Assembly: GCA_903901425.1 (NCBI GenBank) | Contig: CAIURC010000088.1 | Span: 1-64,000 of the forward strand | Length of the DNA stretch: 64,000 nt | Reading direction: 5' to 3' | Origin: an uncultured Spartobacteria bacterium | Lineage (GTDB): Bacteria; Verrucomicrobiota; Verrucomicrobiia; Chthoniobacterales; Chthoniobacteraceae | Part shown: one piece after another, positions 26,175 through 35,182 of the stretch | Layout: the number at the start of each line of letters is the position of its first letter | How positions within the stretch are numbered: the stretch's first letter is position 1 | Program-made: the position numbers and the translations under genes | Notes under the pieces: model-generated | Seen by the model: the letters and a program-made list of their open reading frames with translations, nothing else | What the model was told of the DNA's origin: nothing | Databases searched by the model: none

Positions 26175-27029
26175 CTAAGGATTTCCCGCGCCGAGGCTGC
26201 CTGAAGTCCAGCGTTCCCCGCAGTTCAGGGTCTGGAACCGCAGACCAAGGCTGCGGCATTCCGATTCAAAGACCGCCGGATCAGCCGTGTTGAACTCGAA
26301 CATGTTGAAATGATGCGGGATCGCGAGCCGGGCACCGCATTCCTTCGCCAACCGGGCCGCCTCGCGGCCGTCGAGGTTTCCCGCCACGCGCCCGTTTTTC
26401 GCGCCATTGATGGGCAGCAAAACCACATCCGGCTGCGCCGCCCGAAGCAGCCCGGGCAACGCCTCGTGCCAGCAGGTGTCGCCGCTGTGGTAAAGCGTCC
26501 ATGGGCCAAACCGGATCAGATACCCAAGAAACCGGCACCGTCCATTCTCGTCCCGTTCCACGGTGTTGTGGGCGGCCGGGATGCCCGTCAGCTCGAATCC
26601 GGCAATCTCCACCCGGGTTCCCGCATCCATCCCATGATACTGCACCGCCCCCGCAGAAAGGCGTTGCCGGGCCACAGACACCGTGGCCTCCGGAAGCACC
26701 AGCGGCAACGGCATGGACCGCGCCAAAGACATCGGCACCAGCGTGTCCGCATCCAAATGGTCCGTGTGCGCGTGGCTCGACACCGCCACATCCACAAATC
26801 CCAGCCCGGCCGGATCCAGACACCGTTCTGTCATTCGCACGTGCTCCAGATCCGTTCCGGCATACTTCCGGGTCAGCGAATCGGACAGGTACGGGTCCAC
26901 CACCAAACACCGGTCCTGCCACCGAAGCACAAACCCGCTCTGGCCAAGCCACCACAGCCCAAACCCCGACCCCGCGCCGGACCGGATATCGGCCAGTAGT
27001 TCCGCATCCCGCTGCACCGGTGGAATCAT
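26175..27029 (-). CDS. Metallo-beta-lactamase-fold hydrolase, UlaG-like
   Basis: This 284-aa cytosolic protein has the HxHxDH zinc motif (H86-A-H88-T-D90-H91-L-D) and later GDT and PHHFNMFEFNTADP segments that supply further metal ligands. The FGLWWLGQSGFVLRW start and YHSGDTCWHEALP segment match the UlaG/L-ascorbate-6-phosphate lactonase group, so hydrolysis of a sugar lactone or sugar phosphate is likely. Its ATG overlaps the stop of the ThuA-like gene by 4 bp (ATGA). It is the last gene of a minus-strand group. Confidence 0.85.
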   Translation of the reverse strand: MIPPVQRDAELLADIRSGAGSGFGLWWLGQSGFVLRWQDRCLVVDPYLSDSLTRKYAGTDLEHVRMTERCLDPAGLGFVDVAVSSHAHTDHLDADTLVPMSLARSMPLPLVLPEATVSVARQRLSAGAVQYHGMDAGTRVEIAGFELTGIPAAHNTVERDENGRCRFLGYLIRFGPWTLYHSGDTCWHEALPGLLRAAQPDVVLLPINGAKNGRVAGNLDGREAARLAKECGARLAIPHHFNMFEFNTADPAVFESECRSLGLRFQTLNCGERWTSGSLGAGNP

Positions 27030-27946
27030 CGTCCCCCTCCGTTGCCCGATTCACCGCTGGTGCCAGGCCGTTTTGCAAGCGCCTCAAGGATGTCCGCTCG
27101 CTCCACATACTCCGCCTCGACGCCGCTGGGCGGCACCTCGAGGCGCGCCGTCCATGCAATCGCGTTCAGCAGGAGCTTCCGGAATCCGTCGTTTTTCCAA
27201 TTGTTGTAGAAGTGTCCACACGAGGTGCCGAAGCCGCGCCCGCCGTCCTCCCGTTCCACAGCCCATGCCACCCAGCGCCCGTCCGGTTCACGACCGTCCA
27301 ACTGCGGCACAGCCAGCAGGGGCACTACCCGGCCCGGTGCCTCCGCGAACCGGAGGTTGTAATAAAACTCGTCCCGCAACCGGAAGGGTTTCACGCCCCG
27401 GACCACGGGATGCTCGGGCCTCGGCAATTGAAGGTCGTCTTCCACGACCCGGATGGCGGAGTGCCATTTCCGGGCTCCGCCGGTTTCCCACTGAAAATAG
27501 CCGCCGCTCCAGCGCAGGACTTGGTCACGGAACGCCTCGGGCGCGAACACGGAGAAATGGAACGTCACAAGGCCGCAGCCCCGTTGGATTTGGCGTTCCA
27601 TGAGAGCCCGGCGTTCTTCTGTGGCCAGATGCGGCGCTTCCTCGCCGATGTGTCCGTCCCGGCCATCCGAGATCAACACCACTGTGTCCGCGCTCTCGAG
27701 GGTACCCGGGTTTTTCGGCCATCCGTCAAAGTGGGTTTCCACCTGCACCTGCTCCCGGACATTCGAGCGTTCGAAGAGCACCTGCAGCAACCGGACCGAC
27801 CACGGGTAATCATGAATGCCGTTCCCCTCAGGGCCGTGGCTTTTTGTTCCTGCAATGAGCACCAGCTTTTTCGGCCCGCCCGTGCCTGGCGCTGCGAACG
27901 CTGCGGAATGCAGGAGCAGGAGACCGGCAAGAAGGAGCGCTTTCAT
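27026..27946 (-). CDS. Secreted ThuA-like protein
   Basis: The 306-aa protein carries a signal peptide (MKALLLAGLLLLHSAAFA). A ThuA/trehalose-utilisation glutamine-amidotransferase-like domain follows with LVLIAGTKSHG, ADTVVLISDGRDGH and a GLVTFHFS segment. These domains occur with Gfo/Idh proteins in sugar-degrading clusters of Verrucomicrobiota and Planctomycetes, where they are thought to act on trehalose- or glycoside-derived sugars, but the reaction is not settled. A PVVRGVKPFRLRDEFYYNLRF segment is typical of the secreted ThuA subgroup. It overlaps the downstream MBL gene by 4 bp and lies 41 bp downstream of the isomerase-like gene. Confidence 0.85.
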   Translation of the reverse strand: MKALLLAGLLLLHSAAFAAPGTGGPKKLVLIAGTKSHGPEGNGIHDYPWSVRLLQVLFERSNVREQVQVETHFDGWPKNPGTLESADTVVLISDGRDGHIGEEAPHLATEERRALMERQIQRGCGLVTFHFSVFAPEAFRDQVLRWSGGYFQWETGGARKWHSAIRVVEDDLQLPRPEHPVVRGVKPFRLRDEFYYNLRFAEAPGRVVPLLAVPQLDGREPDGRWVAWAVEREDGGRGFGTSCGHFYNNWKNDGFRKLLLNAIAWTARLEVPPSGVEAEYVERADILEALAKRPGTSGESGNGGGR

Positions 27947-27987
27947 GGGGGAAATGGGAGCTTGGGGGGGCTAGGTGCGGGGATCTT

Positions 27988-29313
27988 TTACGTTACCGCA
28001 TGGATTCGGATGCCGAACACGGCCCCGACCGACTCCAATGCCGCCAGATGATGGCCGGTCATCAGCAAATAATGGTGCGAGGCAAGCTGCGTCATCATCC
28101 GGTGCCCGTCTGGAACCCGGATCACGCCGCCGTTTACGCAATCCGAGTCGGGGTCACCCCAGTAGCCGGTGAGTTCGCCCTCGATGACCGTCATGGTGCC
28201 CATGTCTGGATGGAGTTTGGCCAGCGTGACCGGTCCCTCGGGCAACCGGGCATCAATCGCGTGCGCGTTTTCGTCTACGATCGCCAACACCTTTTTCCGG
28301 AGGGTCCACTGGGTTGCAAAGGACTTCGGCACGACACCAAGGAAACCGCAATGCGCCACAAGGATATAGTTGCGCGGATCGCCCGGCACTTCCGGGAACG
28401 CAGCAATCCGTTCGTGCTTGAGTGCCGCCTGCCCCATGAGGAAGGGGTACAGGTTGGTCATCATGATGGGCGCTCCAAGGGACCGGTGCAGGATTAGCTT
28501 GCTGAGCATCGCCATCACGTCCGCTTCGCACCCCCAGATCAGGCGCCTTTCCTCGTAGAGGAGGTTCCACGCCAGACACGGCGTGCAATCCGAGAACGCG
28601 GACTCATTCAGGCAGTTGATCCCCACCCCCTGCACGCCGCCGTCCTCTCCGATGTCGCGCCGGATCGCCAAGTACATTTTGATCGCAGACAACAACCCCT
28701 TCTCAGGCAGGCCCGAGCTGATTTCACGTCCTGCCAGCGCCTCCCGAGCTTCCGCGTCCGGCACCGCCTTGGCCTCCGCCCCGAGCTTCTTGAAGCTCCT
28801 CTTTTCGATCCCGATCCCGAACTTGGCCAGGATCCGGTTCACACACTCGCTTTCCCACCAGTAGAACCGTTTGAAAATCGGGGCCTGCATTCCTTCCCCC
28901 GGGTTGTCCTGGTAAACGACAAACTTCTGGTGACCCAGCTCACGCCGGACCGCGAGCGCGCGCAACACGGCCCGCGTGTGCTCCCCGCTGTAAGGCGCAA
29001 GAATACGGTCTCCCGCCCCTTCACCCCTGAGATACGTGATGATTTCCCAGTCCCACATCGAAAGCGTTCCGAATTCCGAGGTGAGCACCAGCACCGGGAC
29101 ATTCAATGCCCGGAAATCGGCTACCCGCCGGTACGCTTCGCCGAGCAGTTGGGGAAACACCACCGCATCGCAGGACGGCAATGGCGTGCCCAACGCCACC
29201 GGCTCGAGGAATTCCGCTTCGTGGCCAAACAACTCATTCAAAGCCAACAACTGACGATCGAAGCCGGCATCCCGGCCCGGCTCAAAGTAGAGGGGGAGCA
29301 ACTGTGTTTTCAT
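27988..29313 (-). CDS. L-fucose/L-arabinose isomerase-fold protein
   Basis: The 441-aa protein has the three-domain L-fucose isomerase architecture: an N-terminal Rossmann-like part (SCDAVVFPQLLGEAY), a middle domain with AGREISSGLPEKGLLSAIK, and a C-terminal part with CEADVMAMLSKLIL and GHHLAAL. Glu, Asp and His ligands of the metal-dependent isomerases are likely (NESAFSDC, GCEADV) but cannot be assigned exactly. It would interconvert an aldose and a ketose in the catabolic cluster. The start at 29313 overlaps the stop of the upstream oxidoreductase by 4 bp, which supports it over an ATG at 29373. Confidence 0.8.
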   Translation of the reverse strand: MKTQLLPLYFEPGRDAGFDRQLLALNELFGHEAEFLEPVALGTPLPSCDAVVFPQLLGEAYRRVADFRALNVPVLVLTSEFGTLSMWDWEIITYLRGEGAGDRILAPYSGEHTRAVLRALAVRRELGHQKFVVYQDNPGEGMQAPIFKRFYWWESECVNRILAKFGIGIEKRSFKKLGAEAKAVPDAEAREALAGREISSGLPEKGLLSAIKMYLAIRRDIGEDGGVQGVGINCLNESAFSDCTPCLAWNLLYEERRLIWGCEADVMAMLSKLILHRSLGAPIMMTNLYPFLMGQAALKHERIAAFPEVPGDPRNYILVAHCGFLGVVPKSFATQWTLRKKVLAIVDENAHAIDARLPEGPVTLAKLHPDMGTMTVIEGELTGYWGDPDSDCVNGGVIRVPDGHRMMTQLASHHYLLMTGHHLAALESVGAVFGIRIHAVT

Positions 29314-30467
29314 ACAAGTTCGCGTTTGCCTGTTTCCGCCGAACGCAGCCCGGCTTCCAAAACCCGGATGCATTTCAGGCCATCCCGGAAATCAGGATCG
29401 ATGGGCGTGCCGTTTGCCACGGCTGCGACAAAGTCCGCCACCGCGTGCACAAACCCGTGCTCGTACCCGATCGTGTGCCCGGGCGGCCACCAGTGCTGGA
29501 TGTAGGGATGACAGGGCTCGGTCGCCAAGATGGTCCGGAACCCCTGTGCATGGACCGGATCCTGTCTGGAATGCAGCTCCAATTCGTTCATCCGTTCGAG
29601 GTTGAAACAGAGTGCGCCTTCGCTGCCGTAAATCTCGAATGTGTTGCGGTTCTTCCGGCCCGTGGCAAACCGGGTGGCCTCAAACGAACCCACGGCACCG
29701 GACGCAAACTCGACGTGCATCAGCGAGGCGTCCTCGACGGTCACCCGGCCTTTGCCCGCCGCACCCGTTCCGGCGCTGAATGTCGCAGCCCCCTCTCCCG
29801 GAAGCGGCCGCTCCGCAATGAACTGCGCGGTCAGACACGAGACGCTCCGGATGTCGCCCACCAGATAGTGCGCAAGATCCACGCTGTGCGAGTTCAAGTC
29901 CCCGTGCGGGCCGCTCCCGGCGGTTTCTTTCTGCAGATGCCAGGTCAACGGGAACTCCGGATCCACGATCCAGTCCTGCTGATAGGCGCCGCGCCAGTGA
30001 AAGATCCGGCCGATCCTTCCCTCGTCGATGATCTGACGGGCGAGGCGCACGGCGGGCGTCCGGCGGTAGTTGTGGTTCACATAATGCCGGATACCTGCGG
30101 CCTCGGCGGCCGCCAGCATGGACTCGGCGTCCGACGCCCGCAGCGCCATGGGTTTTTCGCAGAACAAATGTTTTCCGGCGCGCGCGGCGGCGATTGCCAC
30201 CTCATGGTGGAGATGCTGCGGAAGCGAAATATCGACCACGTCCACGTCGTCCCGTTCGAGAACCTTTCGCCAGTCCGTTTCGACGTCTTTCCAGCCCCAG
30301 GTGTCGGCAAAGGCGCGGACTGCTTTTTCGTTCCGGCCGCAGGCGACCTGCAGGACAGGCCGGACTGGCAGGTCAAAAAAGCGCGACGCCTGAAGCCAGG
30401 CGTTGCTGTGTGCCTTGCCCATGAACTGATGCCCAAGGATCGCGATTCGCAGTTCGTTGTTTTTCAT
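29310..30467 (-). CDS. Gfo/Idh/MocA-family oxidoreductase
   Basis: The 385-aa protein begins with an NAD(P)-binding Rossmann fold (RIAILGHQFMGKAHSNAW), has the family's HLFCEKPMAL segment with the conserved Lys, and the C-terminal alpha/beta domain with GPHGDLNSHSVDLAHYLVGD. Members oxidise or reduce sugars and inositols. The alternative GHQFMG loop replaces the more usual GCGxxG, so cofactor preference may differ. The gene is within the minus-strand operon and overlaps the isomerase by 4 bp; the TIM-barrel gene starts 4 bp upstream of its start on the same strand. Confidence 0.93.
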   Translation of the reverse strand: MKNNELRIAILGHQFMGKAHSNAWLQASRFFDLPVRPVLQVACGRNEKAVRAFADTWGWKDVETDWRKVLERDDVDVVDISLPQHLHHEVAIAAARAGKHLFCEKPMALRASDAESMLAAAEAAGIRHYVNHNYRRTPAVRLARQIIDEGRIGRIFHWRGAYQQDWIVDPEFPLTWHLQKETAGSGPHGDLNSHSVDLAHYLVGDIRSVSCLTAQFIAERPLPGEGAATFSAGTGAAGKGRVTVEDASLMHVEFASGAVGSFEATRFATGRKNRNTFEIYGSEGALCFNLERMNELELHSRQDPVHAQGFRTILATEPCHPYIQHWWPPGHTIGYEHGFVHAVADFVAAVANGTPIDPDFRDGLKCIRVLEAGLRSAETGKRELV

Positions 30468-30470
30468 GGT

Positions 30471-31331
30471 TCAGTTCAGGTCCGCCGCCACACGTTTCAA
30501 GTACGCCACACTCTTCGCGACCATCTCATCCTCGCGCCCAGTCCAGTCCGGATGCGGCATGTCCGTCTCGAATGCCAGGAAGCCTTTGTATCCGGCGTCT
30601 TTCAGCACCTGGGCAATCTTCGGGATCTCCACCAAACCTTCCCCGGCGGGTACGCAGGCAAAATAACACCATTCCCGCACATCCACCCCCTTGACCGGCC
30701 GGAGATCTTTCACGTGGGTTGCGTAGACGTGCTTGGCTAGCTTCCGCGTGGCCTCCACAGGATCGTCGAGCACCCGGAGGAAGTTGGCCGTGTCCAAGTT
30801 CACTCCGAAATATTCCGAGCCCACCTGTTCCACGAGCCACAGAATCTCGTCTGCGTTGTAGTCGATGTGATTCTCCACCGCCAACCGGATCCCGGCCCGG
30901 GCCGCCACCTCCGTGGCTTCCCGAAACCATGCCGCAAGTGTCGCCAATTGGGGCTCATGGGGCCCGAACCGGAACCGGAGGCTGCTCCCCACCACCCGCA
31001 TCACTGGTGCTCCGATCCGTTTCGCGTACTCGATGTGCCGGATCATCTCGTCCCGCGCCGCCAGATTGCCACCCGCCTCCAGCCCATCGGGATGCCCCCA
31101 GGCATACACCCGGTCCATCCCCAGTGCGTCCAGACGCCGTCTCAACCCCTCCAAATAGTCCGGACTGAATTCCGGGAAAAAACAGGACTCCAGCGAGATC
31201 CCGTCGCACCCCATTTCCTTGGCCCGCTCCAGGATGGAATCCATGGTGTGGGGGGTTGGGGCGGGGATTTGACCGGGATACACTTCACCGAGGAACCGGT
31301 GGTAACAGTAGCTGTCGATGCCGACTTTCAT
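30471..31331 (-). CDS. Sugar phosphate isomerase/epimerase (xylose-isomerase-like TIM barrel)
   Basis: The 286-aa protein is an AP endonuclease family 2-type TIM barrel as found in IolE, IolI and related sugar isomerases: MRVVGSSLRF, RLAVENHIDYNADEILWLV (Glu and His metal ligands), GVNLDTANF and ATHVKDLRP. A divalent-metal aldose-ketose isomerase or epimerase activity is likely. It is the first gene of the operon 31331-26175. The identical upstream motif at 31434-31449 is shared with the second operon. The ATG at 31331 begins at MKVGIDSYCYHR, typical for this family. Confidence 0.92.
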   Translation of the reverse strand: MKVGIDSYCYHRFLGEVYPGQIPAPTPHTMDSILERAKEMGCDGISLESCFFPEFSPDYLEGLRRRLDALGMDRVYAWGHPDGLEAGGNLAARDEMIRHIEYAKRIGAPVMRVVGSSLRFRFGPHEPQLATLAAWFREATEVAARAGIRLAVENHIDYNADEILWLVEQVGSEYFGVNLDTANFLRVLDDPVEATRKLAKHVYATHVKDLRPVKGVDVREWCYFACVPAGEGLVEIPKIAQVLKDAGYKGFLAFETDMPHPDWTGREDEMVAKSVAYLKRVAADLN

Positions 31332-31433
31332 AAAAGGGGATGGGGGAGGGGCGCGTGCCGGAGCTTTAGGCCTCTGACACTCCTGACAGTAGATCCCGAA
31401 CTCATCCGGGGAAAGGCACTGAAAGGGATTCCT

Positions 31434-31449
31434 CTTATACTTTTGCGCA
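31434..31449 (-). promoter_or_regulatory. Candidate operator shared with the second sugar operon
   Basis: On the minus strand this reads TGCGCAAAAGTATAAG. The same 16 bases occur at 40389-40404. Both copies lie upstream of the first gene of a catabolic operon (102 bp from the start at 31331 and 55 bp from the start at 40333). The only regulator in the two clusters is the XylR-like protein at 32357-33532, which is the obvious candidate binder. Confidence 0.6.
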
Positions 31450-31852
31450 CGCTGTGCCCTTCCATCCCGAAGGGCCGTGGACGCTTTTTCAAGACCCCGG
31501 TTTCCCGCCAGAAATGCCCTGATATTTGACCCAAAGGCTGTCCAGTCGTTGCCCTGCCAGATCGGCCTACACGGGCGCCGTATTTTTTCTTGCCCGTGCG
31601 GAAAGCATTCTCCGAAAGACCACAGAATTGCACGGTTGCGTTCGGATCCTTGTCCTGTGCGGGACCGGGCGGGCCTGCTGATGGGTCAGGTCTGGGGGGA
31701 GCGGCAGCAGCGGTCGTTGGATGCCGGAGCGGTCTCATCACCTCGAGGGGAATCCAGCCCATACCCCGCCCTGACACAGACCACTGGCACCGGGGATCTG
31801 TGGATGTTTTGGAAGCTGAGACTGATCCAAACCTGCCGGAATCCGGGGCGTT

Positions 31853-31995
31853 CTATCGACCCGCTATTGGCCGGAAGCGAAAATTCGGTGGGCGATAGGA
31901 TTCTAGGTTTTATGCGGGTTGGCGGGCGATATTGCAGCCTTTCTATCGCCCATCTATCGCCCTTTTTGAGCGATAGGCGGGCGCTTGTCCGATAG
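31853..31995. repeat. Cluster of CTATCG/CGATAG hexamers
   Basis: Six copies of CTATCG or its complement lie in 143 bp (31853, 31893, 31943, 31954, 31971, 31990), most extended to CTATCGCC. Two of them form a hairpin, CTATCGC-loop-GCGATAG at 31954-31976. The rest of the 31332-31997 region holds only weak, overlapping open frames with no domain character, plus the shared motif at 31434. Confidence 0.55.
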
Positions 31996-31999
31996 CCTG

Positions 32000-32378
32000 T
32001 CATGGGACCGCCCAGTACCGTCGCCAGCGTTTGCTGCCCTGAATGCGCACCTGGCCACGCACGATCAAGTCGTCCAATGCCCGTTTGACTTGCTTGGGAT
32101 GGATCTCGTCACCGATGCGCTGATGAATATCGCTGATGGCTGACTCGGGGTAGCGCTGAAGGTCTTCGAGCAGCAGCGCTGCCAAGCGGTGCGGTTCAAT
32201 GCGCTTGAGCGTGGTCTCACCGGCCCATCGTCTGAATCGCCGCCCAACTCAGCGCAGTCTTCCAGACAGTCGGTATTCCATCTGTCCCAAGCATACGCTT
32301 TGTCCCCTGCGCGTTTAGGAACGGCCTGAACTCTGCAACGCATTCCCGAAGCTCGCTCAGGTCTGGTGGAAGCTGCGG
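32000..32378 (-). pseudogene. Decayed gene remnant ending in a winged-helix domain
   Basis: On the minus strand a protein-like frame starts inside the 3' end of the XylR-like gene (SELRECVAEFRPFLNAQ), runs to IQTMGR and stops at about 32219. The adjacent frame then continues with GETTLKRIEPHRLAALLLED and ends with a winged-helix-like segment, AISDIHQRIGDEIHPKQVK, and RIQGSKRWRRYWAVP. Joining the two requires one frameshift near 32220. No start codon context or promoter is apparent. The parent family is not recognised; the tail resembles winged-helix C termini of AAA/AlbA-type DNA-binding proteins. The CTATCG cluster directly follows it. Confidence 0.5.
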
Positions 32379-33532
32379 CGGTAATCGCCGGGCGTCTGGC
32401 CCGTGTGCTTTTTAAAGAAACGGGACATGTACTCGTGGTAGGCGAATCCGCATTGTTCCGCGATAACAGGAAGGATACAGGACGTTTCGGACAGCAACTG
32501 TTTCACCCGGCGGAGACGGAGCGCGTTGACTTCCTCCATTGGCGTTCGGCCGGTGCAGAATCGGAACCGTTTTTCCAATGCCCGTCTGGAGAGACCAGCT
32601 GCGCGCGCAATCGCGGCGCTGCCGATGTCCGTGTATGCGTTTTCACGGATGTACCGGATGGCTTTGGCGACATTTGGGTCCCGCACCGCGATGATGTCCG
32701 AGGACTGGCGCGTCACCACCTCGCCGGGCTCAAGAAAGATGTTCTGGGGCGCCACCTTTTCCCCGCGCATCATGCGGTCCAGCAATGCGGCGGCCTCAAA
32801 GCCGAGTTGCTGCGCGTTCTGGTCAAGGCTCGAAAGTGCCGGCGTCGACAGCTCACAGAGCACACGGTCGTTGTCCACACTCACCACCGCGACCTCGTCT
32901 GGCACAGGAATCCCGGCCCGGGAACACGCATCCAGCACCTGAACCCCCTGGCTGTCGTGCGCCGTCATGATGGCCACGGGCTTCGGCAAACCCTCCAGCC
33001 ACTCCACCATGGCTTCCTGCTCCTTCTCCCAGTTTCTTTCGGCGTCCACCATGTAGGTGGGCTTGTATTCCGCACAGTCTCCGCCGTTTTCCTCCACAGT
33101 CCGGAGAAAGGCTGCGTGCCGACGGCGCTCCCAGAGCTTGTTCCCTGCGATCCCGCAGTAGCCGAAATGGCGGAAACCGCGGCTCAAAAAATGGGTGGCA
33201 ATCCGCTCAGCGATCAGGCGCTGGTCAGGGAAGAGCGTTGGAAACTCCGGCTTGTCGTGCAGATGCCGGAGACTGACAACGGCCAAGCCTCGCTTCTGTG
33301 CTCTGCGGCAGAGCTTGAAGTCGAAACTCCGCGTGATGATGCCGTCCCCTTCCCAACGCGCAAGCCATGGGGGATCCGGATCGTTCTGGCCGCGCTCGTG
33401 GATGAATACGTTCCATGGCCCGTGCAACGTGAGGTACCGGCTGATTCCCAGCAGAATCTCGCGCCCGTACACCTTCGAAGTCTCCACAATCAACGCCACC
33501 CGCGGCTTCCGCTTCCGATTCTGGGCGTTCAT
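32357..33532 (-). CDS. XylR-type hybrid regulator (LacI-like sensor + AraC HTH)
   Basis: The 391-aa protein has an N-terminal periplasmic-binding-like sugar sensor (VALIVETSKVYGREILLGI to SRAGIPVPDEVAVVSVDND, about residues 10-270). A C-terminal AraC HTH pair follows (ADIGSA-type first helix pair near 290-310, then VIAEQCGFAYHEYMSRFFKKH near 360-380). This is the arrangement of the xylose regulator XylR, and DAC-like residues bind a sugar or sugar derivative. It is the last gene of the operon 40333-32357 and would control both operons through the shared motif. Start 33532 (MNAQNRKRK) is preferred; the open frame extends 42 codons further without family character. Confidence 0.9.
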   Translation of the reverse strand: MNAQNRKRKPRVALIVETSKVYGREILLGISRYLTLHGPWNVFIHERGQNDPDPPWLARWEGDGIITRSFDFKLCRRAQKRGLAVVSLRHLHDKPEFPTLFPDQRLIAERIATHFLSRGFRHFGYCGIAGNKLWERRRHAAFLRTVEENGGDCAEYKPTYMVDAERNWEKEQEAMVEWLEGLPKPVAIMTAHDSQGVQVLDACSRAGIPVPDEVAVVSVDNDRVLCELSTPALSSLDQNAQQLGFEAAALLDRMMRGEKVAPQNIFLEPGEVVTRQSSDIIAVRDPNVAKAIRYIRENAYTDIGSAAIARAAGLSRRALEKRFRFCTGRTPMEEVNALRLRRVKQLLSETSCILPVIAEQCGFAYHEYMSRFFKKHTGQTPGDYRRSFHQT

Positions 33533-33551
33533 CACGGAAATTCGTCGAACC

Positions 33552-34223
33552 TTAAGACTGCATCCCGCTCCGCTCGATGTCCCGGACCCGGATGGCGTTC
33601 CGGGCTGCTGCTGTAATGCCGGCCCAGTTGCCTGAGAGAATCGCGTCTCTGGGCGCAATCCAGGAGCCGCCGATCCCGCCGACTGCGGGTTCCCGGAGGT
33701 AGTCGGCGAGGTTGTTCTGGCTCAACCCACCCAGCGGAATGTAGCGGACACCCAGATGCGCATACGGAGCCGCCACCGTCTTGAGATACGTCAGGCCGCC
33801 ACTCGGTTCTGCCGGGAAAAGTTTCAAAAGCTTCCGGTCAAATTCCAGTGCCCGCTCAATGTCGCTTGGTGTGCAAACACCCGGCGCAAACGGCAGGCCC
33901 GCGTTCAGCGCCGCCTCCACCACACGCGGATTCATCCCGGGCGCGACTCCAAATTCGGCCCCGTGCTCGAGCACCTGCAGCGCCTGTTCCGGGGTCAGCA
34001 CGGTGCCAACACCGGTCAGCATTTGAGGCGCGTCCCGGCGCAACAACCGGAGCGCCTCAAGGGCAGCCGGGGTGCGCAGCGTGAGTTCCATGGCTGTCAC
34101 GCCGCCCTCCATAAGCGCCTCCGCGAGGGGTACGGCGTCCTCCGGACGATCCACCACAGTGACCGCCACGATGCAGGCCCGGCTCAATTTCCCAAACACT
34201 TCCTGCTCCTTGGACTGGCTCAT
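33552..34223 (-). CDS. eda: KDPG/KHG aldolase family protein
   Basis: The 223-aa class I aldolase has the Schiff-base lysine K134 in KLFPAEPSGG (family KFFPAE) and the acid/base segment MELTLRTPAAL near residue 45. It would cleave a 2-keto-3-deoxy-6-phosphosugar acid to pyruvate and glyceraldehyde-3-phosphate, or a related substrate. A GGAGGAGCGC ribosome site precedes the start at 34223. The start overlaps the stop of the hydroxyacid dehydrogenase by 4 bp. Its presence shows that the operon feeds a keto-deoxy acid into central metabolism. Confidence 0.9.
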   Translation of the reverse strand: MSQSKEQEVFGKLSRACIVAVTVVDRPEDAVPLAEALMEGGVTAMELTLRTPAALEALRLLRRDAPQMLTGVGTVLTPEQALQVLEHGAEFGVAPGMNPRVVEAALNAGLPFAPGVCTPSDIERALEFDRKLLKLFPAEPSGGLTYLKTVAAPYAHLGVRYIPLGGLSQNNLADYLREPAVGGIGGSWIAPRDAILSGNWAGITAAARNAIRVRDIERSGMQS

Positions 34224-35179
34224 GCGCTCCTCCTCTCCATGCCGGAACACTCGGTCGAACGCAATCCGGCAATCAGGTTGTCCACAGCCTGGCTCATCGC
34301 GCGGTCAATGCTCTCCTGAGTGTACCCGCCCGTATGCGGTGTCGCCACCACCCGCGGATGCTTTACCAACCGCCAGTCCGCGGGCGGCTCCGAGTCAAAG
34401 ACGTCCAGCGCGAGTCCGCCCAGTTGCCCGCTTTCCAACGCCTCCAAAACCGCCTCCGCCTCCATGACATCGTACCGCGCCGTGTTTACCACACGCGCAC
34501 CCTGCCGCATTTTTCCCACGGCCTCCCGGTTCAATACTGGTGTGCCGTCCGGGCGCGGAGGACAGTGCAGGCTCAGAAAATCCGACTCCGCCAACACCTC
34601 CTCCCATCCCGCATACCGAAACCCCGCGCCCGGATGGAACTCCGGGTCTGGAAACTGTTCGAAGGCCAGCACACGCATCCCGAGCCCGAGCGCCATCCGT
34701 GTGACGAGCTTGCCGATCCGTCCGCATCCGAGGATTCCAAGGGTGCGCCCCTCGATTTCAATGCCCGGACTGGTGCGTTTCCAAAGACCGGCCTTGAGCG
34801 TGGCGTCGGAGGAAGCGCAGGACCGTGCCAACCCGAGAATCTGGCTGATGGCCAGTTCCGCAACACCCCGCGCATTCGCACCCTCAGCGCGCACCACCAG
34901 AATTCCGCGCTCTCGGGCAGCCTCAACGTCCACGGTGTCGGTCCCGGTGCCGTTCCGGCTGATCACCCGGAGATCCGATGCCTCTTCAAGGACTGCGGCG
35001 GTGACAGGCTCGACGCCCGCAAGATAACCGACACAACCTGGGAGAAGGGTGCGCAGTTCGTTTTCGCCCGGCTGTTCGCCTGGGGTTGGGAAGACGACCC
35101 GGTACCCGGCCTGCTCCAGGCGCTGGAGCGACGGATGCCCGGAGCGGGTCACGGAACGGGGTGTGACGAGGATTTTCAT
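34220..35179 (-). CDS. 2-hydroxyacid dehydrogenase (PGDH-like)
   Basis: The 319-aa protein is a D-isomer-specific 2-hydroxyacid dehydrogenase: a catalytic-domain start, the NAD loop GILGCGRIGK, the ISRNGTGTDTVD segment, NTARYDV and the PHTGGYTQES segment with the catalytic His. In NTARYDV the usual NxARG has Tyr in place of Gly after the catalytic Arg. In this operon it could oxidise or reduce a sugar acid. It starts 3 bp after the upstream cupin gene's stop (35183) and overlaps the aldolase by 4 bp. Confidence 0.92.
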   Translation of the reverse strand: MKILVTPRSVTRSGHPSLQRLEQAGYRVVFPTPGEQPGENELRTLLPGCVGYLAGVEPVTAAVLEEASDLRVISRNGTGTDTVDVEAARERGILVVRAEGANARGVAELAISQILGLARSCASSDATLKAGLWKRTSPGIEIEGRTLGILGCGRIGKLVTRMALGLGMRVLAFEQFPDPEFHPGAGFRYAGWEEVLAESDFLSLHCPPRPDGTPVLNREAVGKMRQGARVVNTARYDVMEAEAVLEALESGQLGGLALDVFDSEPPADWRLVKHPRVVATPHTGGYTQESIDRAMSQAVDNLIAGLRSTECSGMERRSA

Positions 35180-35182
35180 GGA

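Noticed and set aside
31328-31995. Open frames of about 100-170 codons
   Set aside because: They overlap each other, lack domain character and include the CTATCG array and the shared motif.
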